DNA of 64,000 nt from Burkholderia pyrrocinia (lineage in GTDB: Bacteria; Pseudomonadota; Gammaproteobacteria; Burkholderiales; Burkholderiaceae). The stretch lies in NCBI RefSeq assembly GCF_003330765.1, contig NZ_CP024902.1:2604001-2668000 (forward strand). Reading direction: 5' to 3'. The position numbers and the translations under genes are program-made. Under the pieces are notes generated by a model. That model did not search any database, was not told where the DNA came from, and saw only the letters and a program-made list of their open reading frames with translations. This document shows, piece by piece, positions 53,998 through 62,982 of this stretch (position 1 is its first letter; each line of letters opens with the position of its first letter).

Positions 53998-55530
53998 TTA
54001 CGCCGACGGCTTGCGCGGCATCCCGAACCCGCCGAGCAGCGCGGCAACCTGGCGCTTCGGCCCTTTCTTCTCGGGCTGCTGCTCAGGCTGCGCGTCGTCC
54101 AACTGCTTCGCCTGCGCCGACGGCTCATACGGCTTCAGGAAGAAATCGTCGACCGGCGCTTCGTGGCGACGGTGATGGCCGCCGCGCTCGGAACCGGTCG
54201 ACCGCCGCCCCGACGCACCACGATGCTCGTCGCGATCGCGCCGGCCGCCCCGTTCGCCACCGCGCTCGCTGTTGCGATCGCCGCCGCTACGTTCGCCGCT
54301 ACGTTCGCCGCTACGTTCGCCGCTGCGTTCGCCGCCACGGTCGTCGTGACGATGGCGTGCCGGCTTGTCGAGCGCGAGCGTCTGCACCTCGAGCGGACGC
54401 TTGATCAGCTTCTCGATATCGGCGAGCTGCTTGCGTTCGTTCGGGCTGCACAGCGACAGCGCATCGCCCGTCGCGCCCGCGCGGCCGGTGCGGCCGATCC
54501 GGTGCACGTAGTCTTCCGCGCTGAACGGCAGGTCGAAGTTGATCACGGCCGGCAGCTCGGCGATGTCGAGGCCGCGCGCGGCCACGTCGGTCGCGACCAG
54601 CGCCTCGATCTCGCCGCGCTTGAACGCGTCGAGCGCCTGCATCCGCTCAAGCTGCGTCTTGTCGCCATGGATCGCCGATGCGACCACGCCGTCGCGCTCG
54701 AGGTTGCGCGCAAGCCGGCTCGCGCCGATCTTGCTGTTGCAGAACACCAGCACCTGCTTGAGGCCGCGATCGCGCAGCAACTGCACGACGGCCGCCTGCT
54801 TGTCGCCTTCGGCGACGTCGTAGACGATCTGCGTGACGTTCGCGTTCGTCGAGTTGCTGCGCGCGACCTCGATCGTCTGCGGGTTGCGCAGGTAGGTCGA
54901 CGCGAGCTTCTTGATTTCCGGCGAGAAGGTGGCCGAGAACAGCAGCGTCTGGCGCTCCTTCGGCAGCAGGTTCAGGATGCGCTGCAGATCGGGCAGGAAG
55001 CCCATGTCGAGCATCCGGTCGGCTTCGTCGAGCACGAGGATCTGCACCTGGCCGAGATTCGCCGTCTTCTGCTGCACGTGGTCGAGCAACCGGCCCGGCG
55101 TCGCGATCAGGACTTCGACACCGCGGCGCAGTTCGGCCATCTGCGGGTTCATGTCGACGCCGCCGAACACGACCGCGCTGCGCAGCGACGTGTGCTTCGC
55201 ATACGCGTGCACGTTCGCGGCGACCTGGTCGGCGAGTTCGCGAGTCGGCGTGAGGATCAGCGCACGCACGGGGTGGCGCGCCGGTGACGCGCTCGTGCTG
55301 GCCTGCGGCAGCAGGCGCTGGATGATCGGCAGCGAGAAACTCGCGGTCTTGCCGGTACCCGTTTGCGCGGCGCCCATGACGTCGCGGCCGGCGAGCACGA
55401 CCGGAATGGCCTCCGCCTGGATCGGCGTCGGCGTCGTATAGCCCTGCTCCGCAATGGCTTTCAGGATATCGGCGGCAAGGCCGAATTGGTCGAAGGTTGC
55501 GTCGACGGGCTTGGCGACAGAATCGGACAT
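53998..55530 (-). CDS. rhlE: DEAD-box RNA helicase (RhlE-like)
   Basis: A 510-residue helicase. ATG 55530 precedes the Q motif (FDQFGLAADILKAIAEQGYT). It then has AQTGTGKT (motif I), PTRELADQ, TPGRLLDHV, DEAD, SATF and HRIGRTGRAG. The C-terminal 115 residues are low complexity, rich in Arg, Gly, Ser and Glu, with a perfect GERS tandem repeat followed by basic RGG-like stretches that bind RNA. RhlE-type helicases act in ribosome assembly and mRNA decay, often in the cold. The leader is about 190 nt if the promoter at 55730 is used. Confidence 0.92.
   Translation of the reverse strand: MSDSVAKPVDATFDQFGLAADILKAIAEQGYTTPTPIQAEAIPVVLAGRDVMGAAQTGTGKTASFSLPIIQRLLPQASTSASPARHPVRALILTPTRELADQVAANVHAYAKHTSLRSAVVFGGVDMNPQMAELRRGVEVLIATPGRLLDHVQQKTANLGQVQILVLDEADRMLDMGFLPDLQRILNLLPKERQTLLFSATFSPEIKKLASTYLRNPQTIEVARSNSTNANVTQIVYDVAEGDKQAAVVQLLRDRGLKQVLVFCNSKIGASRLARNLERDGVVASAIHGDKTQLERMQALDAFKRGEIEALVATDVAARGLDIAELPAVINFDLPFSAEDYVHRIGRTGRAGATGDALSLCSPNERKQLADIEKLIKRPLEVQTLALDKPARHRHDDRGGERSGERSGERSGERSGGDRNSERGGERGGRRDRDEHRGASGRRSTGSERGGHHRRHEAPVDDFFLKPYEPSAQAKQLDDAQPEQQPEKKGPKRQVAALLGGFGMPRKPSA
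54286..54333. repeat. 12-bp tandem repeat in the helicase tail
   Basis: GCTACGTTCGCC is repeated three times exactly and a fourth time with one change (GCTGCGTTCGCC), encoding four GERS units on the minus strand. Unit gain or loss would keep the frame, so length variation among strains is likely. Confidence 0.85.
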
Positions 55531-55983
55531 GGTGGCGTTTCGCTCAAAAGGCGCGGCGGGGACATCGTGCGTCAGGCCAGCCGGGCCTGCGCTCATCACA
55601 ATTCGGAAGTAGACGGAGCCGCGGCGCGCCGCGCGGCGCCGCTCTGGCGCTTGGAACCGGCTCAATTCGAACACCGGGCACCAGGCCGTGCGGACTCCGT
55701 TCGGCGCGAATGCCGGCGGAAAGGGGCACATTGTAGCACTGCGCGGCCATCTGTCCGTGACAACGCCGCGAACGGCCGCAACGGCAGTGCGCGCGGCGGG
55801 CCCGTACGGCCCGCGCGGCCGACAGACGGCCTGATCGAGCTATCCCGATCGGCTGGCGAGCAATATCAGGGGTCCGATCGCGAGTTGCCTTGCCCGAACG
55901 CGCGCCGCCAGCCCGCGTGTCGGGCCTCGGGCCCCGCCGCCGGCAAACACTGACCGGGCACATTCCGCGATCGTGCCCCGCGT
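55531..55983. other. 453-bp gap: helicase promoter and leader, mliC 3' region
   Basis: The right part follows the mliC stop and has short GC-rich hairpins but no T-run. The left part, up to about 55723, is the likely rhlE leader behind the extended -10 at 55730-55738. No frame looks coding. The leader has no recognisable riboswitch. Confidence 0.5.
55730..55738 (-). promoter_or_regulatory. extended -10 promoter of the helicase gene
   Basis: On the minus strand TGC-TACAAT is an extended -10. The expected start would be near 55723, giving a leader of about 190 nt. No -35 at standard spacing is evident. Confidence 0.5.
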
Positions 55984-56364
55984 TCAGCCCTTCTTCTTTT
56001 TCTTCTCGACCTGCACGCAGTCGGCAAGCAGCGGCGGCGCCTTCTGGTCGGCGATCTCGTCGCGCAGCGTCGCTTCCTTGCCCTTCGTCCACCACGTATA
56101 GCGACCGGCCTGGTAGCGTGCGCCCGAGGCCGATACGGTATCGACGAACAGCAACTGCCGCCCGTTGACCGGCACGAGCGCGAAGCTCTGACCGTTGCCC
56201 GCGAGCCAGTACGACACGCGCACGGGCTGCTTCTGGTTCGCGCACTGGTAGACGGCCAGCTGGCGCGAATCGGCGTCGATTTCCTCGACGGTCAGTTGCG
56301 CGGCATGCGCGACGGAAACGGCGGTGCCGGCGAGCGCGAGCGCGGCGAGGGTTTGGCGAATCAT
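55984..56364 (-). CDS. MliC family lysozyme inhibitor-like protein
   Basis: A 126-residue secreted protein. The signal peptide (MIRQTLAALALAGTAVSVAHA) is followed by an MliC-type eight-stranded barrel with VYQCANQKQPVRVSYW and NGQSFALVPVNGR. The segment LLFVDTVSASGARYQAGRYTWWTKG bears the Ser and the charged residues of the loop that plugs the lysozyme site. Cys residues near both ends probably pair. The C-terminus ends in a five-Lys run. It protects peptidoglycan against host C-type lysozyme. Confidence 0.87.
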   Translation of the reverse strand: MIRQTLAALALAGTAVSVAHAAQLTVEEIDADSRQLAVYQCANQKQPVRVSYWLAGNGQSFALVPVNGRQLLFVDTVSASGARYQAGRYTWWTKGKEATLRDEIADQKAPPLLADCVQVEKKKKKG

Positions 56365-56445
56365 GCAGGTCCTCTCACGAGACGGGTGGAAACGCGCCCT
56401 CGCGGGGCGCGCGTTTATTGTTGGTTATCGCGTCGGGTATCGTGG

Positions 56446-56631
56446 TCAGGGATCGATGACGTCGGCGCATGCGTCGGTCGGCGCGGCCGCGACATGGCCG
56501 ACGAGCGGCACGATCTTGAGCCCGGCCGATGCCACCCGGCACGGCGCGGCCGCGAGGCCGCAACCCGCGAGACTCGCGGCAAGCGCCAGCGCGGCGCCCA
56601 GCTTCCCGATATGCAGCCACCTCGACGCCAT
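56446..56631 (-). CDS. small lipoprotein, DUF6726-like
   Basis: A 61-residue protein starting MASRWLHIGKLGAALALAAS, with lipobox LAGC at residues 21-24. Its mature part has PCRVASAGLKIVPLVGHVAAAP and DACADVID. This short Cys-containing pattern is conserved in small Burkholderia lipoproteins. Function unknown. It has a good ribosome site (AAGGAGAGGAC) and lies 18 bp after purT on the same strand. Confidence 0.78.
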   Translation of the reverse strand: MASRWLHIGKLGAALALAASLAGCGLAAAPCRVASAGLKIVPLVGHVAAAPTDACADVIDP

Positions 56632-56649
56632 CGTCCTCTCCTTGTTCCG

Positions 56650-57864
56650 TCAGCGGGCCGACACGGGCCGCACGGCCGCGGCGGCGCGCTGCGCGCGTTC
56701 GCGGGCTTCGTCGACGGTCGCGCCGGTCGCCAGCGCGACGCCCATGCGCCGCTTCGCAAAACTTTCCGGTTTGCCGAACAGGCGCAGGTCGGCGCCCGGC
56801 ACCGCGAGCGCGTCGCGCACGCCTTCGAACGCGATCCCGCGCTCGTCGAGCCCGCCGTAGATCACGGCCGACGCGGCCGGCGTACCGAGCGCCGGATCGA
56901 CCGGCAGCCCGAGAATCGCGCGCGCGTGCAGTTCGAATTCCGACTGGCGCTGCGACGCGAGCGTGACGAGGCCCGTATCGTGCGGCCGCGGGCTCACCTC
57001 GGAGAACCACACGTCGTCGCCGCGCACGAACAGCTCGACGCCGAACATCCCGCGCCCGCCGAGTGCCTCGGTGACCTTGTGCGCGATGTCGCGCGACTTC
57101 TCGAGCGCCACCGCGCTCATCGGCTGCGGCTGCCACGATTCGACGTAGTCGCCCGCGACCTGCACGTGGCCGACCGGCTCGCAGAAGTAGGTGCGCGTGC
57201 CGAGCGTCGCCGGGTCGATCGCGCGCACGGTCAGCTGCGTGATCTCGTATTCGAAATCGATGAAGCCCTCGACGATCACGCGGCCGTGGTTCACGCGCCC
57301 GCCCGCCATCGCGTAGTCCCACGCGGGCTTCACGTCGGCCTCGGTCTTCACGACCGACTGCCCCTTGCCCGACGACGACATCACGGGCTTCACGACGCAC
57401 GGCATGCCGATCTTCGCGACGGCCGCGCTGAACGCTTCGAACGATTCCGCGAACGCATACGGCGACGTCGGCAGGCCGAGCTCCTCGGCCGCGAGCCGGC
57501 GGATTCCTTCGCGGTTCATCGTGAGCTGCGTCGCGCGCGCGGTCGGAATCACCTCGGCGAGACCGGCCGCCTCGATCGCCGCGAGCGCATCGGTCGCGAT
57601 CGCCTCGATCTCGGGCACGATCAGGTGCGGGCGCTCGGCCTCGACGATCGCCCGCAGCGCGGCGGCGTCCGTCATGTCGATCACGTGCGCGCGATGCGCG
57701 ACCTGATGGCCCGGCGCGTCCGGATAGCGGTCGACCGCGACGACTTCGACGCCGAGCCACTGCAACGCGATGATGACTTCCTTGCCGAGCTCGCCGGCGC
57801 CGAGCAGCATGACGCGCGTGGCCGAAGGTGAAAGCGGCGTACCGAGCCGCTGACCGATCTGCAT
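56650..57864 (-). CDS. purT: formate-dependent phosphoribosylglycinamide formyltransferase
   Basis: A 404-residue ATP-grasp enzyme that formylates GAR with formate and ATP. It has the N-terminal [13 protein letters not shown] loop, the grasp region [14 protein letters not shown], the metal site in [25 protein letters not shown], and the PurT-type C-terminus [17 protein letters not shown]. It serves the same pathway as purD in this window and bypasses the folate-dependent PurN step. Confidence 0.96.
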   Translation of the reverse strand: MQIGQRLGTPLSPSATRVMLLGAGELGKEVIIALQWLGVEVVAVDRYPDAPGHQVAHRAHVIDMTDAAALRAIVEAERPHLIVPEIEAIATDALAAIEAAGLAEVIPTARATQLTMNREGIRRLAAEELGLPTSPYAFAESFEAFSAAVAKIGMPCVVKPVMSSSGKGQSVVKTEADVKPAWDYAMAGGRVNHGRVIVEGFIDFEYEITQLTVRAIDPATLGTRTYFCEPVGHVQVAGDYVESWQPQPMSAVALEKSRDIAHKVTEALGGRGMFGVELFVRGDDVWFSEVSPRPHDTGLVTLASQRQSEFELHARAILGLPVDPALGTPAASAVIYGGLDERGIAFEGVRDALAVPGADLRLFGKPESFAKRRMGVALATGATVDEARERAQRAAAAVRPVSAR

Positions 57865-57884
57865 GTGATTTCCCGCTTCTGGTG

Positions 57885-57900
57885 GAGGACGAAAACGGCT
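57885..57900 (-). promoter_or_regulatory. weak PurR-box-like sequence upstream of purT
   Basis: ACGAAAACGGCTTCGA matches 11 of 16 positions of the E. coli PurR consensus and lies 21 bp before the purT start. It is not clear that Burkholderia has a matching PurR, so this is a low-confidence note. Confidence 0.2.
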
Positions 57901-58077
57901 TCGATGTTAACATGCGCCACGGCACCGGTTTAGCGCGTTTCGCCGCGCCGGCGCCCGGCCGCGGGCGGCTCGCGGGCCGGCCGCGAACGTTTTCACGCGC
58001 GAAGTGTCGGCTCGCCTGCCGCGGGGCGGGTGCGTTACTCTTACGCCTTGATCAGAATCCGATGAGGAACGAGGCTC

Positions 58078-58623
58078 ATGTCCCACCTGTTCGCAGCCGC
58101 ACGCGCACGCACCGGCCTGCTTCGCCCGCTGCGCGCGCCGCTCTGCGCGTTGACGCTTGCCACGCTTCTCGCCGCCTGCGCGATGCCGACCCACCCCGAT
58201 TCCGCCGCCCCCGCGCCCGACCCGTACAACCCGGCCGCCGTCCAGCTGCTCGACGATACGCGCTGGGAACTCACCAGCTGGCTGAACGCCGACGGCACGC
58301 CGCGCACGGTCCCGCACGGCGACAACGGCGAGCCGATCAAGCTCGCGCTGTCGACCGAATCGGGCATCCGGCGCGCCAGCGGGTTCTCGGGCTGCAACCG
58401 CTACATGGGCACCTACGCGATCAAGAACGGCCTGCTGAGCTTCGGGCCGCTCGCCGGCACGCGGATGGCCTGCCCGAATACGCTCGGCGGCCAGCTCGAG
58501 CACGCGTACCTCGACGCGCTCGCGCACATCGAGAAGACCGGCGTGCAGATGCGCGAGCCGCAGCAATTGCAGATCGTGACCGATGCCGGCGCAACGCTGA
58601 CCTTCACGCACCGGAGCCCCTGA
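58078..58623 (+). CDS. META domain-containing lipoprotein (HslJ-like)
   Basis: A 181-residue protein with a long basic N-region, a signal peptide and the lipobox LLAAC. The META domain follows (about residues 60-180), with TRWELTSWLNADG, the signature ASGFSGCNRYMGTY, and AGTRMACPNT, which has the second Cys. META/HslJ proteins are envelope proteins of poorly known role, some tied to heat shock or novobiocin resistance. ATG 58078 is the only sensible start. Confidence 0.87.
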   Translation: MSHLFAAARARTGLLRPLRAPLCALTLATLLAACAMPTHPDSAAPAPDPYNPAAVQLLDDTRWELTSWLNADGTPRTVPHGDNGEPIKLALSTESGIRRASGFSGCNRYMGTYAIKNGLLSFGPLAGTRMACPNTLGGQLEHAYLDALAHIEKTGVQMREPQQLQIVTDAGATLTFTHRSP

Positions 58624-58800
58624 TGCATGGTGCGCGCGAAGGCCGACCGACCGCCTTCGCGTTGCGCGCCACACGCGTGTGCCGGGCACACGCGTCGCGC
58701 GGCGTGAATCGAGTTCACGCCGCGTTAGAGTCTTGTCCGCCGGCCGGTTAAACTCGGCGGGTCGCGCCCCGCGCGCCCCTCCCCACTCCTGTTTCAAAGC

Positions 58801-61800
58801 ATGCACACGGTTGTCTTCGGCTGGTTCGGCATCTCCGCCGTCTGGTTCCTCCTTCTCTTCGGGCGTCTCGTGCAGGCAATGCTGCCCGGCGGCGGCGGGC
58901 TCGCCGGCCGCGGCTCGATCCGCCTGTGGCTCGGCTTCGCCGCGGTCTTCGTTGCAAGCTGCACGCTGACGAGCGCGCTGTCGGGCCCCGACACGAACGC
59001 GCTCGGCCATGCATTCTCGGCGGGCTTCGCGCGCGTGCTCGGCCCGATCGGCACGCCGGTCGCGATGGTCGTGCTGTTCTTCGCCGGGCTGCCCTGGCTG
59101 ACCGGCATCGGCTGGCGGCAGTTCGCCGCCTGGGTCGACACGTCGTTCGGCGTCAAGCTGTCGCGCGACGGCGGCGACGACGACGCGCGCGGCATCGCCG
59201 ACCTGCCGCGCAGCGCGCTACATCGCGACGACGACGTCGTGCAGCCGACCACCGCGCACACCGTCAACTCGATGGCGCCGCGCCAGAACGGCCGGTATTC
59301 GCGCCCGACGCTGTGGAAACCCGACCCGCAGGCGCGGCCGAAGCCGCGCAGCAAGACGCCCCCGCGTCCGCACGCGGAACCCGTCGCGCCGTCGGGCTGG
59401 TTGAAGCCGACCGCGACCCAGCGCGTGCCGGCGCCGCCCGCGCCGATTCCGACCAGCGCGATGCCGCCCCCCACGGCCGGCAGCACCGCCAGCCTCGCGC
59501 GCGCGGCGGCGAACGCGCAAGTGCCGCGCCCCGATCCAGCCCCGCTTCCTGTCGGATTCGAACCCGTCCGCCCGCGGCCGACTGCTGCGCGACCGGCCAC
59601 CGCTGCGTTGAAGCAGACGGCTCCGCGCGCCACGGTCACGCCGCGGCCAGCAAGCGCACAGCCGCCCCGCCCGACCGTACGCCCGGCCGCAGGAACAGCC
59701 GCGGCCGGCCTGCCGCCGGACACGGCGCGACGCCGCCCGTCGCCGCAAACGCCGGCGCGCGCGCCGCTCTATGCGTGGACGGAAAAGCCCGCGGCGCCGA
59801 TCACGCCGGCACCGAGCGTGCACGACACGCTGCGCTCGATCGAGGCCAGCACCGCGCAATGGGCGACGCTGAGTGGTGCGCAGTCGGACGCAGCGCATGC
59901 GGCTGCCGCAGCCGCAGCCGCAGCCGTGGCCGGTGTAGCCGCGGCAGCAGGCAGCGTTGCCGCGCCGGTATCGGCGGCCGTGTCGAACGGGTTCGTCTCC
60001 GCAACGCACGACCTCTCAGCCCATGACGCCGGCGTTCCGGTCGAACACGATGCGGCGCCTGCGTACGACGACAGCGCGCCGATCGTGCTGGATGCGTTCG
60101 TGCCGGCAGAGCCCGGCATCCACACTCCGGTTGCCGATTTGGGCACCACGGCGTTCGACGACGCGGCACCGCACGCGCTGTCGAATACCGCCATCGACAA
60201 TGCCGCGTTTTCGCATCACGCCGGCGACGAGATTCGTTACGTCGACGATGCGCCCGCCGCGCCGGCATTCGGGATCGCGCCCGCGCCATCGTTCGACGCG
60301 CCCATCGACCTCGCGCCGTGGGAAGACCTCACCAGCCAGCCGGTTTCCGCATTCGACATATCGACCCGGAACCCGATCGCTGCGTCGCTGGCGGACGCGA
60401 CGGGATCGGAGCCGGCCAATGTCGCCTCCGCGCAACCGGAAGACGAAGCGGTTCACGATGTCGTCGCAAGCACGCCGGCTGCGTCCATCGATACCGACAA
60501 CTGGTACGACGCGCAACCGGCTCCTGCAATCGATCGCACTGCATCTGCCTGCGTGCCGCAGGGCGCTGCCGATGCGGACACCGACGCAAAACCCGCCGGG
60601 GGCATCGCTCCGTTTGCCGCCCTCCCCTCGTCGTCGATCGCCGGAACCGCGGCGCGTGCAATGTCCGAGGTCGCGCCGCTTGCGACAACGTCGGCACTGG
60701 CTGCATCGAATACCGCACCGGTAGTCGCCAGACCGGACGCGGCGGAGCGTGCAGCGCCGCTGTCGGCAATCGCCCAGCGCACCGTGCCCGTGACGGATTG
60801 GGTGCGGACGCCGTCGATTCCGCCGACGGTGCACCCTGCAACGACAAATACCACCGTCTCCGCGGAATTGCCGAAAGCGTCGGCAGCTCAACCGTTTGCC
60901 GCCGCACCGACGGCTCCGGCCGCCGCTGCGGCGACGCCGGCCGGTGTCACGGGCATGACTTACGGTTCGCTCTCCCTCGCATCGACTCCCGCATCGACCG
61001 TTGCGCCCGCCGCGACGCCGTCGACGACCGGCATATCGGGTTCGACATCCGGTTCGACCGCGCCTGCGCCTGCGCCTGTAGCAATCACAACCACGACGTT
61101 CACAACGCCGCCCGCCCCTGCCGCATCGTCGGCAAGCTGGTCCGTATCGAATGTGTCCGGAACGCCGGCTGTCGCATCGACCGGAGCACCGCAGCCTGCA
61201 GCAACCGTTCCCGGCGCGGGCCTGTCCACGCCGGCGGCTGTCGCTGCCGTACCGACGATTCCCGTTGCCCCGCTGATCGGCGCAACCGCCACCATGGCAA
61301 TCGAACCGGCCGCGCCGGCCGCAGCCGATGCAGCAGCCCCCGACGCCCCCACCCGCCCGCCGCGTCCGAACGCGTTTGAATTCCACGCACCCGCGTCGTT
61401 CAGCGTCGAACTGCCGACGCTCGACCTGCTCGAGCCCGCGTCCGACGACGTCGAAACGATCACCGACGAACACCTCGCCCAGACGGCGCAGGTGATCGAA
61501 CAACGGCTGCAGGAATTCAAGGTGCCGGTGACGGTCGTCGGCGCATCGGCCGGCCCCGTGATCACGCGCTTCGAGATCGAACCCGCGCTCGGCGTGCGCG
61601 GCAGCCAGATCGTCGGCCTGATGAAGGACCTGTCGCGCGGCCTCGGCCTCACGTCGGTCCGCGTCGTCGAGACGATTCCCGGCAAGACCTGCATGGGCCT
61701 CGAACTGCCGAACGCGAAGCGCCAGATGATCCGTCTGTCGGAGATCATCGAGTCGCGCCAGTACCAGCACTCGACGTCGCAACTGACGATCGCAATGGGC

Positions 61801-62880
61801 AAGGACATCACGGGCCACCCGGTCGTCACCGATCTCGCGAAGGCGCCGCACATGCTCGTCGCGGGCACGACGGGCTCGGGCAAGTCGGTCGCGATCAACG
61901 CGATGATCCTGTCGCTGCTGTACAAGGCGACGCCCGAGGACGTGCGGCTCATCATGATCGATCCGAAGATGCTGGAGCTGTCGGTCTACGAAGGCATCCC
62001 GCACCTTCTCGCGCCGGTCGTCACCGACATGAAGCTCGCGGCGAACGCGCTGAACTGGTGCGTCGGAGAAATGGAGAAGCGCTACCGGCTGATGTCGGCC
62101 GTCGGCGTGCGCAACCTCGCGGGCTTCAACCAGAAGATCCGCGATGCGGAAGCGAAGGAAAAGAAGATCGGCAACCCGTTCTCGCTGACGCCCGAGGATC
62201 CCGAGCCGCTGTCGAAGCTGCCGCTGATCGTCGTCGTGATCGACGAGCTGGCCGACCTGATGATGGTCGCCGGCAAGAAGATCGAAGAGCTGATCGCGCG
62301 CCTCGCGCAGAAAGCGCGCGCAGCCGGCATCCACCTGATCCTCGCGACGCAGCGTCCGTCCGTCGACGTGATCACGGGTCTCATCAAGGCGAATATCCCG
62401 ACGCGCGTCGCGTTCCAGGTGTCGTCGAAGATCGACTCGCGCACGATCCTCGACCAGATGGGCGCCGAATCGCTGCTCGGGATGGGCGACATGCTGTTCC
62501 TGCCGCCGGGCACGGGTTATCCACAGCGCGTGCACGGCGCGTTCGTCGCCGACGAGGAAGTGCACCGGATCGTCGAGTACCTGAAGCAGTTCGGCGAGCC
62601 GCAGTACGAGGAAGGGATCCTCGACGGCCCGGCCGCCGACGGCGCGACGCAGGACCTGTTCGGCGAAGCGCCGGACGCGGAAGCCGATCCGCTGTACGAC
62701 GAAGCCGTTGCGTTCGTCGTGCGCACGCGGCGCGCGTCGATCTCGTCGGTGCAGCGGCAGTTGCGCATCGGCTACAACCGCGCCGCGCGCCTCGTCGAGC
62801 AAATGGAGGCGGCCGGGCTCGTATCGGCGATGGGTATCAACGGCAGCCGCGAAGTGCTCGTGCCGGCCGCGGCCGACTGA
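58801..62880 (+). CDS. ftsK: DNA translocase FtsK (long-linker paralogue)
   Basis: A 1359-residue septal translocase. The N-terminus has three hydrophobic segments (about residues 3-20, 38-58 and 82-102) where E. coli FtsK has four. A linker of some 700 residues, rich in Ala, Pro, Thr and Val, runs to about residue 860. The motor has Walker A GTTGSGKS (1022-1029), the Walker B acidic pair D1148-E1149 ([10 protein letters not shown]), and the [15 protein letters not shown] region. A winged-helix gamma domain ends the protein (about 1297-1359). It moves DNA at the septum and activates dimer resolution. An in-frame TAG at 58726 rules out a longer N-terminus. Confidence 0.93.
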   Translation: MHTVVFGWFGISAVWFLLLFGRLVQAMLPGGGGLAGRGSIRLWLGFAAVFVASCTLTSALSGPDTNALGHAFSAGFARVLGPIGTPVAMVVLFFAGLPWLTGIGWRQFAAWVDTSFGVKLSRDGGDDDARGIADLPRSALHRDDDVVQPTTAHTVNSMAPRQNGRYSRPTLWKPDPQARPKPRSKTPPRPHAEPVAPSGWLKPTATQRVPAPPAPIPTSAMPPPTAGSTASLARAAANAQVPRPDPAPLPVGFEPVRPRPTAARPATAALKQTAPRATVTPRPASAQPPRPTVRPAAGTAAAGLPPDTARRRPSPQTPARAPLYAWTEKPAAPITPAPSVHDTLRSIEASTAQWATLSGAQSDAAHAAAAAAAAAVAGVAAAAGSVAAPVSAAVSNGFVSATHDLSAHDAGVPVEHDAAPAYDDSAPIVLDAFVPAEPGIHTPVADLGTTAFDDAAPHALSNTAIDNAAFSHHAGDEIRYVDDAPAAPAFGIAPAPSFDAPIDLAPWEDLTSQPVSAFDISTRNPIAASLADATGSEPANVASAQPEDEAVHDVVASTPAASIDTDNWYDAQPAPAIDRTASACVPQGAADADTDAKPAGGIAPFAALPSSSIAGTAARAMSEVAPLATTSALAASNTAPVVARPDAAERAAPLSAIAQRTVPVTDWVRTPSIPPTVHPATTNTTVSAELPKASAAQPFAAAPTAPAAAAATPAGVTGMTYGSLSLASTPASTVAPAATPSTTGISGSTSGSTAPAPAPVAITTTTFTTPPAPAASSASWSVSNVSGTPAVASTGAPQPAATVPGAGLSTPAAVAAVPTIPVAPLIGATATMAIEPAAPAAADAAAPDAPTRPPRPNAFEFHAPASFSVELPTLDLLEPASDDVETITDEHLAQTAQVIEQRLQEFKVPVTVVGASAGPVITRFEIEPALGVRGSQIVGLMKDLSRGLGLTSVRVVETIPGKTCMGLELPNAKRQMIRLSEIIESRQYQHSTSQLTIAMGKDITGHPVVTDLAKAPHMLVAGTTGSGKSVAINAMILSLLYKATPEDVRLIMIDPKMLELSVYEGIPHLLAPVVTDMKLAANALNWCVGEMEKRYRLMSAVGVRNLAGFNQKIRDAEAKEKKIGNPFSLTPEDPEPLSKLPLIVVVIDELADLMMVAGKKIEELIARLAQKARAAGIHLILATQRPSVDVITGLIKANIPTRVAFQVSSKIDSRTILDQMGAESLLGMGDMLFLPPGTGYPQRVHGAFVADEEVHRIVEYLKQFGEPQYEEGILDGPAADGATQDLFGEAPDAEADPLYDEAVAFVVRTRRASISSVQRQLRIGYNRAARLVEQMEAAGLVSAMGINGSREVLVPAAAD

Positions 62881-62950
62881 GCGCGGCGGCCGGTGGGCCG
62901 CCACCAACCGATGCGGGCGCACCGGAAAACCGACCGCCCCGAAAAACCAA

Positions 62951-62972
62951 GGGCGCTGCATCGGCAGCGCCC
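62951..62972. terminator. bidirectional terminator between ftsK and the lactonase gene
   Basis: GGGCGCTGC and GCAGCGCCC form a perfect 9-bp stem around ATCG. A T-rich tract (TGTTTCATTTTT) follows on the + strand and GAAAAACCAA precedes, which gives a T-tract on the minus strand. It sits between convergent genes. Confidence 0.8.
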
Positions 62973-62982
62973 TGTTTCATTT

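Noticed and set aside
57885..57900. PurR regulation of purT
   Set aside because: 11 of 16 matches to an E. coli consensus in one place is weak, and purD shows no comparable site, so I do not report it as a finding.
60016..62961. 981-codon minus-strand frame opposite ftsK
   Set aside because: Composition is Arg/Gly/Cys-rich with no domain, and ftsK is clearly coding over the same span.
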